Below, piece after piece: positions 8,732 to 16,524 of a stretch of 64,000 nucleotides of DNA. The notes under the pieces were generated by a model that saw nothing but the letters and a program-made list of their open reading frames with translations, ran no database searches and was not told the DNA's origin. Location: NCBI GenBank assembly GCA_016703535.1, contig JADJBV010000002.1, positions 744,001 through 808,000 on the forward strand. The letters are read 5' to 3'. Position numbers and translations under genes: made by a program. The DNA comes from Deltaproteobacteria bacterium (GTDB lineage Bacteria > Myxococcota > Kuafuiibacteriia > Kuafuiibacteriales > Kuafuiibacteriaceae). The stretch's first letter is position 1; each line of letters begins with the position of its first letter.

Positions 8732-9403
8732 ATGACGCGTTCATCCAGACTGATCCGCTGGAACTCCTTCTTTGCCTTCCTACTCGCGGGCTTGGCCCCT
8801 GGTACGGCCAGCGCTGAAGCCCCCGGGACGGGCCTCTTCATCGAAGCCCGGCTTTCATCTTTGAACCTCCCGGGCGCCAACGGGGTGATTGGCGGGCTCG
8901 GCGGACCGGCGCCGGCCACCGTGGGCTACCGGGCCAGCGGCTTCACCGTCGGCATCGGCCCCGCCATCCACCAGCTCACCCAATCCCGGACTTCTTGCAT
9001 CCGCGACCCGATGAGCGGCAATTGCTCCGGTGACGACGAAACCCGAACCGACACCTTAAACGCCATCGGCGCCCACCTGGTCGCCACCGTCACCCTGGCG
9101 ACCCTCCACGAAGAGCGGGCCGAACTTTATGTCTTGGGAGGCTTCACCATCGGCGCCGCGTTCACCTCCTCGGACGACGGCAATGACACCCCTCCGCCCG
9201 AACAAGATCTCAAGGGCTCCCCCATCGCCTTCGGCGGCACGGTCGGCGTCGGCATCCGGTACTTTTTGGCGCCATTTTTGGGCATCGGCGCCGAGTTGGG
9301 CGAGGGCTACACCAACATCCCGCTCTCTAGCACGACCGTCAGCTCCGAGCGGATCTACGCCTTCTCGACCTGGGGTGCCCTGAGCGCCCAGCTGGTGTTT
9401 TAG
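8732..9403 (+). CDS. Putative outer-membrane beta-barrel protein
   Basis: 223 aa. A Sec signal peptide (basic N-terminus, hydrophobic FFAFLLAGLAPG, cleavage near TASAEA) is followed by alternating amphipathic strands (GYRASGFTVGIGPAIHQL, ELYVLGGFTIGAAFTSS) and a final strand ending in LSAQLVF, the C-terminal phenylalanine typical of barrels. One external loop has two Cys (SCIRDPMSGNC). This resembles the small OmpA/OmpW-like porin-fold proteins common in Myxococcota; no specific family is recognised. The start codon lacks a strong Shine-Dalgarno. Confidence 0.75.
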   Translation: MTRSSRLIRWNSFFAFLLAGLAPGTASAEAPGTGLFIEARLSSLNLPGANGVIGGLGGPAPATVGYRASGFTVGIGPAIHQLTQSRTSCIRDPMSGNCSGDDETRTDTLNAIGAHLVATVTLATLHEERAELYVLGGFTIGAAFTSSDDGNDTPPPEQDLKGSPIAFGGTVGVGIRYFLAPFLGIGAELGEGYTNIPLSSTTVSSERIYAFSTWGALSAQLVF

Positions 9404-9578
9404 GTCTGGCCCGCGCCCAACCACCAAGCCCAGGCGGCGTAGACGAGGGCGAGCACATAAAGGCCGCCGAAGATGTGCTTGTTGTAGCGGGCCAACCAGA
9501 GCGGCAGGAAGATGTCGAAGTTGTCGGCCCGAAAATGGCCCAAACCACGGTGTGCGCCAGCTTCAGCAGGAACACCAT
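9400..9578 (-). pseudogene. Remnant of small membrane protein gene (internal deletion plus frameshift)
   Basis: An ATG at 9578 with a good Shine-Dalgarno (GAGGAACC), 10 bp after the hydrolase stop, encodes MVFLLKLAHTVVWAIF. Within a few codons the frame becomes meaningless. In a different frame the sequence continues ADNFDIFLPLWLARYNKHI then FGGLYVLALVYAAWAWW, ending at TAA 9402-9400. From memory, a small (~105-115 aa) bacterial membrane protein family begins like the first piece and ends like the second, with about 45 intervening residues including a Cys-Pro-Leu-Thr segment. Those residues are missing here. I read this as a broken gene at the end of the 14.5 to 9.4 kb operon. Confidence 0.6.
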
Positions 9579-9588
9579 GGTTGGTTCC

Positions 9589-10455
9589 TCAGATTCGCGG
9601 CAACACCTCGAGCACTGTTTGGATGACCGAGTCGGGGGCGTCCAGGTGCAGGTGGTGAGAGGTTTTGGGCACCACCCGATGGGCGCCAAGGGGTGTACTT
9701 TCGGCGAGCTTTCGGTGCATCGACTGGACCCGAGTTTCAGTGGCCCCGGGGACGCTCGGGCCAGGGAGCCAATCTTCACTCGCCGACAGCACCACCAACG
9801 GCACGTTGGGCGCACCCACTACCCGTAGCTGCTCCATGCTCATCTCCAGCGCCAACAACTCCGAAACTTGGGCGTCCAGCACCGACGAAGAGTGCCCATA
9901 ACGAAGTTCTTTGGCCGCCGGTTTGGGGAGGCGTCGGGCCTCCGCCGGGCGCCGCAGGAGAAAGTTGACTGGGGTCAACAAATGAGCGGCCGCCAACCAG
10001 CGCCAATGCCGAAGGCGACCGAGGCCCAAGTTGCGGTGCTCCTCGAAAGGTTTGCTCACGCCGAGGGCCAACACCACCGGATCGACCAACACCATGGCCC
10101 GCACCTGAGGATCGCGGTGGGCCAACATCCGAGCGTGGACCGCGCCAAAGCCGTGGCCCACGTAGAGGTAAGGGCCGGGCTCCTGGGCCTCCCGGAGCGC
10201 CTGCTGGAGTTCGTCCGCCAGCTGAAAGGCCGAACGCTCCTCTTTGGGGCGATCACTTTTGCCGAGGCCCAGCCGATCGAAGCTGAAGGTCCGAGCGTGT
10301 TGGGCGACGGCGGCTTGAATGATCGCCCAGGCCGCCGACCACTGACCCCAGCCGGCGTCGAAGATCACGCAGGGACCGCCGCTGCCGCCGCGGCGCACCC
10401 GCATCTTCAGCCCTTCACCGGCCGGCCAAAACTCGTCCCGCAGCTCCACTTCCAC
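9589..10455 (-). CDS. Alpha/beta hydrolase fold protein with Gly replacing the nucleophile Ser
   Basis: About 288 aa from a GTG at 10455. The same frame is open to 10572 but would overlap the upstream gene by 62 bp, so the start is uncertain. The fold is clear: an oxyanion-type VIFDAGWGQWSAAW, FDRLGLGKSDRP, the nucleophile elbow region, an acid strand VVLSASEDW and a histidine near the end (SHHLHLDAP). The elbow reads VGHGFGAVHA: the expected GHSxG serine is glycine (GGC; AGC would be Ser). The protein is probably not a classical serine hydrolase. It is the fourth gene of the AraC-linked operon and could have a binding or cofactor-independent role, or be decaying. Confidence 0.82.
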   Translation of the reverse strand: MEVELRDEFWPAGEGLKMRVRRGGSGGPCVIFDAGWGQWSAAWAIIQAAVAQHARTFSFDRLGLGKSDRPKEERSAFQLADELQQALREAQEPGPYLYVGHGFGAVHARMLAHRDPQVRAMVLVDPVVLALGVSKPFEEHRNLGLGRLRHWRWLAAAHLLTPVNFLLRRPAEARRLPKPAAKELRYGHSSSVLDAQVSELLALEMSMEQLRVVGAPNVPLVVLSASEDWLPGPSVPGATETRVQSMHRKLAESTPLGAHRVVPKTSHHLHLDAPDSVIQTVLEVLPRI

Positions 10456-10510
10456 GACCCCGGAAGGGGAGAGTACACAGCCCCAAACTTTTGGCGAGGT
10501 CGCAGACCGA

Positions 10511-11713
10511 TTAGTAGCGGTCTCGAACCCGGGGGGAGGGGGCGGTTTCACTGCGGCCCTCCCAGAGATCACCCGAGGTGTAGACCCGCTGCAACCAACG
10601 GTCTTGGCCGTCGTAGCGGGGCTTGAAGACCGAACGCCCGTGGAGGGCCTTCCGGTTGTCGACCAGCAAGAGATCGCCCGGACGCAGGCGCACGTACTCC
10701 TCGAGGGAGGGGTCCCTCAACACGTTCCCCAAGGCCTCGAGGGCCGCTTGGGCCTCGGGCGTGGTGCCCCGGGTCGATTGGAGGTTGGCGCACAACTCGA
10801 TCATCCCCTCGGGGCCCAACACCACCGGCCGAGGCGCGGAACTTTTGCCTTCGGCGTGGAGCGCCTTCCAAGACTCGGGGGCCACGGTCACGAAGTGGGG
10901 CTTTCGCAACTCAACTTGCACTTCGGGGGCGAGCCGTTCGTAGGCCCGCTGGGCCGAAAGTAAGGTGGTCTTGGCCTCTCCGTCGTGGTCCGAACGCAGG
11001 CAAAACAGCGCCAGGTGATCGGCCCGGAGCTCCGAAAAGGCTGACTCGATGTGAAAGTCGAAGTCCCTCTCCGAACCTTCGTTGGATTGGCTGCCCTCGG
11101 AGCCCCGCACTGGGCAAATGTTGTGGACGATCTCGCCGCCCTTGAGCGCCGTGAAGCCGAAGGGGTGGCCGAGGAACTGGGTGAGCCCCAGCAACACCGC
11201 CTCGCTGACGAAGGTGGTCTTCTCGACCGCGCGACCGCCGTCCCAGGGTGTGTCGGGGAGCTGGTGATCCACCGGCAGGCCGCGGATCAAGAGGGCACCC
11301 TTGGCGAGGGGATCGGTGGCGAAGGCTCGCAGCGTTTCGATCAGCTCGAGGGGCACGGCCGCGGCCGCCGCCTTCATCGAATAGGCCATCGACCTCTCCA
11401 AGCTGGTGTAGGGCGAAGGCGCCTGCGCCAACATCATGGTGTAGAGGCGGCGGGCCGCGTCGTTGAGCTTCACGGCCTCAACCGATGCGCTCTTGATCGT
11501 CCGGTCGGGCTCGATGCCCGCGTTCCGGAGCAACATCCCATGGACCTGGCTGCCCCCGCTGACCGGCGAGCGATCACGCCGGAGCGCTTGACCCGGCTGA
11601 CGCCAGGGCGACTCCAGGTGCACCGGCGCCTTCTTCTGTCCTCCACGGGTGGAGGCCCCTCGCAGCGCGCTGGCGGCGTTGAGCGGGGTGTGGCTGTGCA
11701 GCTTGGTCTTCAT
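10511..11713 (-). CDS. Fe(II)/2-oxoglutarate oxygenase, clavaminate synthase/AsnO-like
   Basis: 400 aa from ATG 11713, which overlaps the upstream stop in an ATGA junction. The iron facial triad is visible as FHIESAF (His-x-Glu, the variant of clavaminate synthase, AsnO and VioC) and LLLVDNRKALHGRSVF (distal His), followed by Arg in RWLQRVY for 2-oxoglutarate. The sequence FSELRADHLALFCLR after the first motif matches the same subgroup. Known members beta-hydroxylate or desaturate amino acids or arginine-derived intermediates. Co-translation with an adenylate-forming enzyme and an ATP-grasp ligase suggests oxidation of an amino acid or small peptide. Annotation as TauD/TfdA is the generic alternative. 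Confidence 0.9.
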   Translation of the reverse strand: MKTKLHSHTPLNAASALRGASTRGGQKKAPVHLESPWRQPGQALRRDRSPVSGGSQVHGMLLRNAGIEPDRTIKSASVEAVKLNDAARRLYTMMLAQAPSPYTSLERSMAYSMKAAAAAVPLELIETLRAFATDPLAKGALLIRGLPVDHQLPDTPWDGGRAVEKTTFVSEAVLLGLTQFLGHPFGFTALKGGEIVHNICPVRGSEGSQSNEGSERDFDFHIESAFSELRADHLALFCLRSDHDGEAKTTLLSAQRAYERLAPEVQVELRKPHFVTVAPESWKALHAEGKSSAPRPVVLGPEGMIELCANLQSTRGTTPEAQAALEALGNVLRDPSLEEYVRLRPGDLLLVDNRKALHGRSVFKPRYDGQDRWLQRVYTSGDLWEGRSETAPSPRVRDRY

Positions 11714-13131
11714 CCGCGCGTTCTCCAGCGGCCCTGGGATTCGGCTTCGGTGGGGATCAAGATCGAGCCCCCCCGGGCGACGTTGACGATGTCGTCGCTG
11801 GAGGCCCGAAAGATCCCAGGCCCAAAGTATTCGCCGTCGAGGCACAAGAGGAGCCCGACCACCTTCTGGGCCTCACTCTTCACCCGCCCCTCTTGAGAGG
11901 CGGCGGCGTCCACCACCGGGATCTCGGCGGGCGGCAAGTAGCGTTGCAGCACCCAGGCCTGGTGTTCGGGATCTTGAAGGGCCTGGCGCATGGCCTCCGC
12001 GCTCAGGTTCTTGCCCAGCTCTACCCCTTTGCCTTTGCCGAACAGGTTGGGCTTCAGCACCCATTCGCCCCGGGCCTTGATGATCGCCTCTTGGGCGGCG
12101 GCGTCCAGTTGGCCCACCACCTTGGTCTCGGCGACGGTCTCGCTCAAGGTGCGGGCCACCACCTTGCCGACCAAGCGGGTCATCAACCTCTCGTCCGACA
12201 ACAAGGCAAAGAGCCGCTTGTCGTGGGCCACGAAGACGGTGCGCAGATCGTTGAGCGAGTTTTGGGTGCGGGCCAAGGCCAACAACACCGGGTCGCTGAG
12301 GCCGAGCAGCTCGGCTTGGTGCAGCTCGAGCACACACTGCTCCACCCGGCGGCCGTCGGCGTAGAGGTGACCGTCTTTAGCGGACAAGCCCGCGGGCCCC
12401 ACGGTGATCGGCTCACCGCCCCTGGCGGCGACGGTCTGGGTGAAGAGGTGGATGTCGCCGCCCTTCTCCTCGCTGCGCAGCACGTGGAGTGGCCGGCTCA
12501 GGTCGAAGCGGGCCATCATCGCGTCCCGGATCTTCGCGTGAGCCGAGATCACCCGGTGCTCAGGCCCGATCTGGTGGAGCGCCACCGTGGCGCCTTCGGA
12601 CACGAAGTAGCCGTTCGTCGGGAAGCGGGCGTTGATCTCACAGATCCGAACGTCGCCGTTTTGGCCGAGCAACACGTCGGGCCGGAACGAGCCCACCCGA
12701 TAGGCGTGGGGGATCTGGGCCAACAAGGCCTCGATCCGGGGCGACAAGGGGAGGCGGGCCTTCACCTCCGGATCCGAAAACCGGGCCGCGACCAAGGCCG
12801 GCAACGCCACCGCCAAGGCCTGCGCCACCCGCTGAAAGCGCGCCATCAGCGCGGGCTGGACCGCCAGCGGATAGGGGCTGAAGACCTCGAGGGGCGCGAC
12901 CTTCGACAGATCGAGATCCGGAACCGCAGTCAGCGCGGCCTTCATCCGGCGGGCGTCGTTCGCCACGTCGAGGGGCGCGTCCCAGAGCTTCTGACCGGGC
13001 AACACCTGGGTGAGGGGTGAGGTGAACGGGACCTGGACCTGGCCCAGGCCGACGGTCCCGAGCCGCTTCGGGCCCGCGATCGAGGTCCGGTCCTCGACGC
13101 GGCGGATCCGCTGAGATGGCAGGACTCGCAT
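11710..13131 (-). CDS. ATP-grasp family ligase
   Basis: 473 aa from ATG 13131, overlapping the previous stop by one base (TGATG); a TTG one codon earlier is less likely. An N-terminal region with FRPDVLLGQNGDVRICEINA then RFPTNGYF gives an acidic/Asn metal site; the C-terminal half has the ATP-grasp lysine strand EWVLKPNLFGKGKGVELG, WVLQRYLP and a final GLLLCLDGEYFGPGIFRAS. The layout resembles circularly permuted ATP-grasp proteins (glutathionylspermidine synthetase type). The family makes amide bonds via acyl phosphates, so it likely joins a carboxylate to an amine in the same pathway as its neighbours. Substrate unknown. Confidence 0.82.
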   Translation of the reverse strand: MRVLPSQRIRRVEDRTSIAGPKRLGTVGLGQVQVPFTSPLTQVLPGQKLWDAPLDVANDARRMKAALTAVPDLDLSKVAPLEVFSPYPLAVQPALMARFQRVAQALAVALPALVAARFSDPEVKARLPLSPRIEALLAQIPHAYRVGSFRPDVLLGQNGDVRICEINARFPTNGYFVSEGATVALHQIGPEHRVISAHAKIRDAMMARFDLSRPLHVLRSEEKGGDIHLFTQTVAARGGEPITVGPAGLSAKDGHLYADGRRVEQCVLELHQAELLGLSDPVLLALARTQNSLNDLRTVFVAHDKRLFALLSDERLMTRLVGKVVARTLSETVAETKVVGQLDAAAQEAIIKARGEWVLKPNLFGKGKGVELGKNLSAEAMRQALQDPEHQAWVLQRYLPPAEIPVVDAAASQEGRVKSEAQKVVGLLLCLDGEYFGPGIFRASSDDIVNVARGGSILIPTEAESQGRWRTRG

Positions 13132-14462
13132 CAAGCGCCCCTCTGATCGACGATCGCCGGGATCTTGCGGGAGCGGGGCAAGCGGTGGAGGCCGTCCACG
13201 TCGACGAAGCGGATCTGGGTGAAGTCGAAGACCTCTTCCACGCTCTTTTTGAAGCGCCGCTCTTGGGCCGGCGTCAACTTGGCGGTGACCACCCGCAGCT
13301 CGGCCCGCTCCCAGCGGCTTTCGTCGCGGCTGAGCACCACTTGGTACTGGAGCACCGGGGTGGTGAAGCGGGCCTCGAGATCACCCAGCTCGTAGGAGTC
13401 ATTGCCCAGCTGGAAGCTCCGCTGATGCCGACCGGCGAACTCCAGGGTGTGTTCTCTTCGACCGTCGATGATCCGGGGCGAAAGTCGGCCCACGTCGCCC
13501 GTGTCGTAGCGGACCAGCGGGTTGGCCTTCCGGATCAGGTGGGTGACCACTACCCGGCCGTAGCCGTCTTGATCCGGATCGACGATCTCCACGTGGACCA
13601 TCTTCGGGTCGTAGACGAAGGTGCGGGTGCCCTCGAGGCAAGGCGGCTTGTAGGCCCAGACGCCGCACTCGGCCGAGCCAAAGATCTCGGCGAAGTGTTT
13701 TACGCCGGTGTGCTCACGGATGTACGCGCGCTGGGCGTCGTGCATGGTCGCGGCGCCGGTGATGATCGTGTCGAGGTTGAGCTTCTCGCCCCGCTCCTCC
13801 AGGGCGCCGGCCAAGAGCACCATCATGTCCGGTGAGCCACACAAGGCGTTGACGTGGAAGTGTTCGGCGATCTCGAAGAGGGTGTCCGGGGACTGATCGT
13901 TGCCCGCGGGCAACATGGTGGCACCGCAACGTTCGCCGAAGTCGGTGAACAACTCTTGGGTGCGGTAGAGGTTCCCGGTGACCACCACGTTGAGGCAGAC
14001 CTGATCGGGGCCAAAAACTCCGGCTTGTTTCAGCCGATCGGCCAACACCAAGCGGGCGTAGCGGTTTTCGCCGACGTCGGTGGGGAAGTAGATCGAACGG
14101 CCGCCGGTGCCGCCGCTCGGTGACCAATAGGTCCCGGGCCGGGGCACTTTGCCGAAGTCCTGCAGCCGATCGTAGAGTTCGCCTTTGGTCAGTATCGGTT
14201 GGGCCTCGAGGGGCGCGCCCTTCACCAGGTGCCCGGCGTAGAACGGGTGCCGCTCGGCGGCGGCCAAGATCTCTTTGACGGTGTGGAGCGAAGGCGGTTG
14301 GCCGTCCCGCGCCTTGATCACGTCTTTGGCGCCGCTCCACTTCTGCCAGTCGCGGTTCGCGTCCAGGGCGGTGTTGCTCTTGCTGCCGCTGCGGGGCCGA
14401 GGCCCCAGTTCGGCCTCACCGGCGGCCACCGGCGGGCCTCGATCGGTGGTGGTGATCTTCAT
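13131..14462 (-). CDS. Adenylate-forming enzyme (phenylacetate-CoA ligase-like)
   Basis: 443 aa. P-loop-like motif YWSPSGGTGGRSIYFP, ITGAATMHDAQ and IFGSAECGVWAYKP (acyl-adenylate core), and the ATP-ribose Asp in LVRYDTGDVGRLSP are all visible. The C-terminal subdomain is short and PaaK-like. No carrier-protein domain is fused. Known relatives make acyl-AMP and pass it to CoA, a carrier protein or an amine. It is the first gene of a - strand operon with two overlapping junctions (TGATG, ATGA), followed by the 2OG oxygenase and hydrolase. The promoter (feature 14489-14542) carries direct repeats suited to the divergent AraC regulator. Confidence 0.87.
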   Translation of the reverse strand: MKITTTDRGPPVAAGEAELGPRPRSGSKSNTALDANRDWQKWSGAKDVIKARDGQPPSLHTVKEILAAAERHPFYAGHLVKGAPLEAQPILTKGELYDRLQDFGKVPRPGTYWSPSGGTGGRSIYFPTDVGENRYARLVLADRLKQAGVFGPDQVCLNVVVTGNLYRTQELFTDFGERCGATMLPAGNDQSPDTLFEIAEHFHVNALCGSPDMMVLLAGALEERGEKLNLDTIITGAATMHDAQRAYIREHTGVKHFAEIFGSAECGVWAYKPPCLEGTRTFVYDPKMVHVEIVDPDQDGYGRVVVTHLIRKANPLVRYDTGDVGRLSPRIIDGRREHTLEFAGRHQRSFQLGNDSYELGDLEARFTTPVLQYQVVLSRDESRWERAELRVVTAKLTPAQERRFKKSVEEVFDFTQIRFVDVDGLHRLPRSRKIPAIVDQRGA

Positions 14463-14488
14463 TCCGATTTCTCCAGCCAGGACGCACC

Positions 14489-14542
14489 GTTATCGGCCCC
14501 CGCCCCCGGCCGTTGCCTACATCGTTGACCACTGGCCTACAT
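14489..14542 (-). promoter_or_regulatory. Putative operon promoter with two AraC-type direct-repeat sites
   Basis: On the + strand GCCTACAT occurs at 14515-14522 and again at 14535-14542, exactly 20 bp (about two helical turns) apart. Read on the - strand these are two ATGTAGGC direct repeats followed by a -10-like GATAAC (14494-14489), with the proximal repeat overlapping where the -35 would sit. This is the arrangement of class II AraC-family activation, about 27-80 bp upstream of the adenylate-forming gene start. Function is inferred from spacing and context. Confidence 0.5.
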
Positions 14543-14671
14543 GTGCAATCACCAAGTGAATTCAAAGGTTTATGCCCCTATCGGATCGCTCGGGAGGTGT
14601 TGGCTCGACCCAACACCGAGGCTCGAGGGCCCGCTGGGAGGCCGGCCCGAAGGGGGGGCGGTCGGCGACTA

Positions 14672-14706
14672 ATGCAATCGAATTGCATGTGTGACCCAGC
14701 CTGGGT
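14672..14706. promoter_or_regulatory. Two adjacent palindromes upstream of the araC-type gene
   Basis: ATGCAATCGAATTGCAT (14672-14688) has perfect 7-bp arms around CGA; ACCCAGCCTGGGT (14694-14706) has perfect 6-bp arms around one base. Both lie 15-49 bp before the preferred start of the regulator gene (14721) and could be operators for autoregulation or for a second regulator. If the GTG at 14691 is the true start, the second palindrome would be coding. Confidence 0.4.
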
Positions 14707-14720
14707 TAAGACGAGGGCCG

Positions 14721-15581
14721 ATGGGTCGAGCCACGGTTCACCACCCCCCGTCGCGCCCCGTGTGGGCCGGCCGCATCACGAACGCGGAGTGGAACCGCGC
14801 CGGCCCGCCGGTGGTGCACGACTACATGGCCCTGGGCTTCTTCACGGGGGGCAGCGCCGTCGTCCATCAGGGCGACGACTTTGAGGTCCGGTCCGGCGAC
14901 GTCTACCTGGTCCCCGCTGGGGAGCCCCACAACTTGGTCTCGGCCCGAGCGGCGGAGGCTTGGGGCGTGGGCTTCAGCCCAGCCTGTTACGCGGCGACCG
15001 AGGTGGCGGCGTTGTTGGACCCGTTTCGCCGGGCGGCCTCGGGCGCGTCGAAGGTCGTGTCCATTTCCGGTACACGCCAGAGCCACTTGGCGGAGCTCTG
15101 CGCCGAACTCCACCGTGAGACCCAAGGCGCGGGCGCTCGGGCCCACGTCGAGTTGGTCGAAAAGAGCCTCCTCAGCCTGATCCTCGCGGAGGTCGATCGG
15201 GCCGCCTCTGGGGCGGGGAACGCTGGCACCCAGGGGATCGTCAACGAGGCCCTGCGTTTCATCGAGCGCAACTGCCTAGGCCCGATCAGCCTGCAAGACG
15301 TCGCGTCCTTCGTGCACCGCTCACCGTCCCACCTGTCGACCACCGTGCGGCGCGCCACCGGGAAGTCGGTGATGGCCTGGATCATCTCCGGACGTCTCGC
15401 CGAGGCCCGCAACCGCCTCCTCCACACCGACGAGATGGTCGAGGTGATCGCCGAGCGGGTGGGCTACGCCGATCCCACCCACTTCATCCGCTTGTTTCGG
15501 CGGGCCCACGGCTCGACCCCTTCGGCGTGGCGGGCCCAACAACGCCGCGGCGAGTCTTCAAGCCCGGGACGGCACGGCTGA
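14721..15581 (+). CDS. AraC-family transcriptional regulator with N-terminal cupin
   Basis: 286 aa from ATG 14721 (GAGGG just upstream; a GTG at 14691 is an alternative). The N-terminal half is a cupin-type ligand domain (DDFEVRSGDVYLVPAGEPHN). The C-terminal ~100 residues contain both AraC helix-turn-helices (ISLQDVASFVHRSPSHLST; VEVIAERVGYADPTHFIRLF). AraC proteins with cupins usually activate a neighbouring operon in response to a small molecule. It is divergent from the adenylation/ATP-grasp/2OG operon across 258 bp containing direct repeats and palindromes, so it is very likely its regulator. Its 3' end is 4 bp from the convergent flavoprotein gene. Confidence 0.92.
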   Translation: MGRATVHHPPSRPVWAGRITNAEWNRAGPPVVHDYMALGFFTGGSAVVHQGDDFEVRSGDVYLVPAGEPHNLVSARAAEAWGVGFSPACYAATEVAALLDPFRRAASGASKVVSISGTRQSHLAELCAELHRETQGAGARAHVELVEKSLLSLILAEVDRAASGAGNAGTQGIVNEALRFIERNCLGPISLQDVASFVHRSPSHLSTTVRRATGKSVMAWIISGRLAEARNRLLHTDEMVEVIAERVGYADPTHFIRLFRRAHGSTPSAWRAQQRRGESSSPGRHG

Positions 15582-15585
15582 GCGA

Positions 15586-16515
15586 TCAGAGCAGCCCTTC
15601 TTTCACCAGCGCCGCGGTCAGCTCGTGGTTGACCATCCCGGCGGCGTGGATGCCCGCGGCCGCTGCGAACATCGCGCCTTGCGCCCGCGTACACAGGTCA
15701 CCCGCCGCGTAGACGCCCGGGATCGAGGTCTCTCGGGTCATCGGATCGACCTTCACCAAACCGTCTTGATCCAGCGAGAGGCCGAGGGCCGCGATCACCT
15801 CGACGTGGCGCTGGGCCGGGTGGATGAACAGCGCCTCGCAGGCCACGGACCTCCCGTCACTCAACGCCACCCCTTGTAGGCTCAGCCCTTGGTGCATCAG
15901 CCGGGCAACGGCCGCGGTTTCGACCCGAACCCCGGCCTCCTCCAGGTCAGCTCGATCGTGGGGCGGGAGCTCAAAGGCGCCGCCGGTGAACACGGTCACC
16001 TCCTTCGACCAACCGCGCAGCATGATCGCGAAGTGGAGCATCGCCGAGTCCCGGGCCAGATAACCCCAGGGCCGCTCCTTGGCCTCCCAGCCGTGACAAT
16101 AGGGGCACTGGAAGACCGCGTGACCCCACAACTCCTGGAACCCTTCGATCGGTGGGGGTTCGTCGATCATCCCGACGCACAAGATGATCCGCCGCGCCTC
16201 GAGGGCCTCTTGGCCCGCCCGCAGCGTAAAGGCGCCCTTGGCGCCCGAGATCGACTCGATCCGAAGGTCCCGCACCTTCACGTTCGGGTAGCGGGCCAGT
16301 TGCTGGCGCGCGATCTGTCGGAACTCCTCGGGTGGGGTCCCGTCTCGGGTCACGAAGTTGTGCAGGTGGGCGGCGCGTTGGTTTCGCCGTGGCCCCGAGT
16401 CACAGAGCAGCACCTGCTTCCGAGCTCGGCCGAGGGCCAACGCGGCCGAGAGGCCCGCGGGGCCTCCGCCGACGATCACGACGTCATAAGGCATGTTGGG
16501 GTCGACGATCGCCAC
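15586..16515 (-). CDS. FAD-dependent disulfide oxidoreductase, thioredoxin reductase/GliT-like
   Basis: 309 aa from a GTG (an ATG at 16494 is an alternative start). The FAD-binding motif is VVIVGGGPAGLSAALALGRA, the redox pair is CPYC at residues 137-140 within QCPYCHGWE, and the second FAD motif is GVYAAGDLCT. The NADPH-binding loop of thioredoxin reductase (GGGDSA) is replaced by YLARDSAMLH, so pyridine-nucleotide binding is doubtful. The CPYCHG context and loss of the NADPH motif resemble the thiol-oxidase subgroup (GliT/HlmI type) that uses oxygen. It starts 9 bp after the M14 gene on the same strand. Substrate unknown. Confidence 0.85.
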   Translation of the reverse strand: MAIVDPNMPYDVVIVGGGPAGLSAALALGRARKQVLLCDSGPRRNQRAAHLHNFVTRDGTPPEEFRQIARQQLARYPNVKVRDLRIESISGAKGAFTLRAGQEALEARRIILCVGMIDEPPPIEGFQELWGHAVFQCPYCHGWEAKERPWGYLARDSAMLHFAIMLRGWSKEVTVFTGGAFELPPHDRADLEEAGVRVETAAVARLMHQGLSLQGVALSDGRSVACEALFIHPAQRHVEVIAALGLSLDQDGLVKVDPMTRETSIPGVYAAGDLCTRAQGAMFAAAAGIHAAGMVNHELTAALVKEGLL

Positions 16516-16524
16516 CTGGGCACC

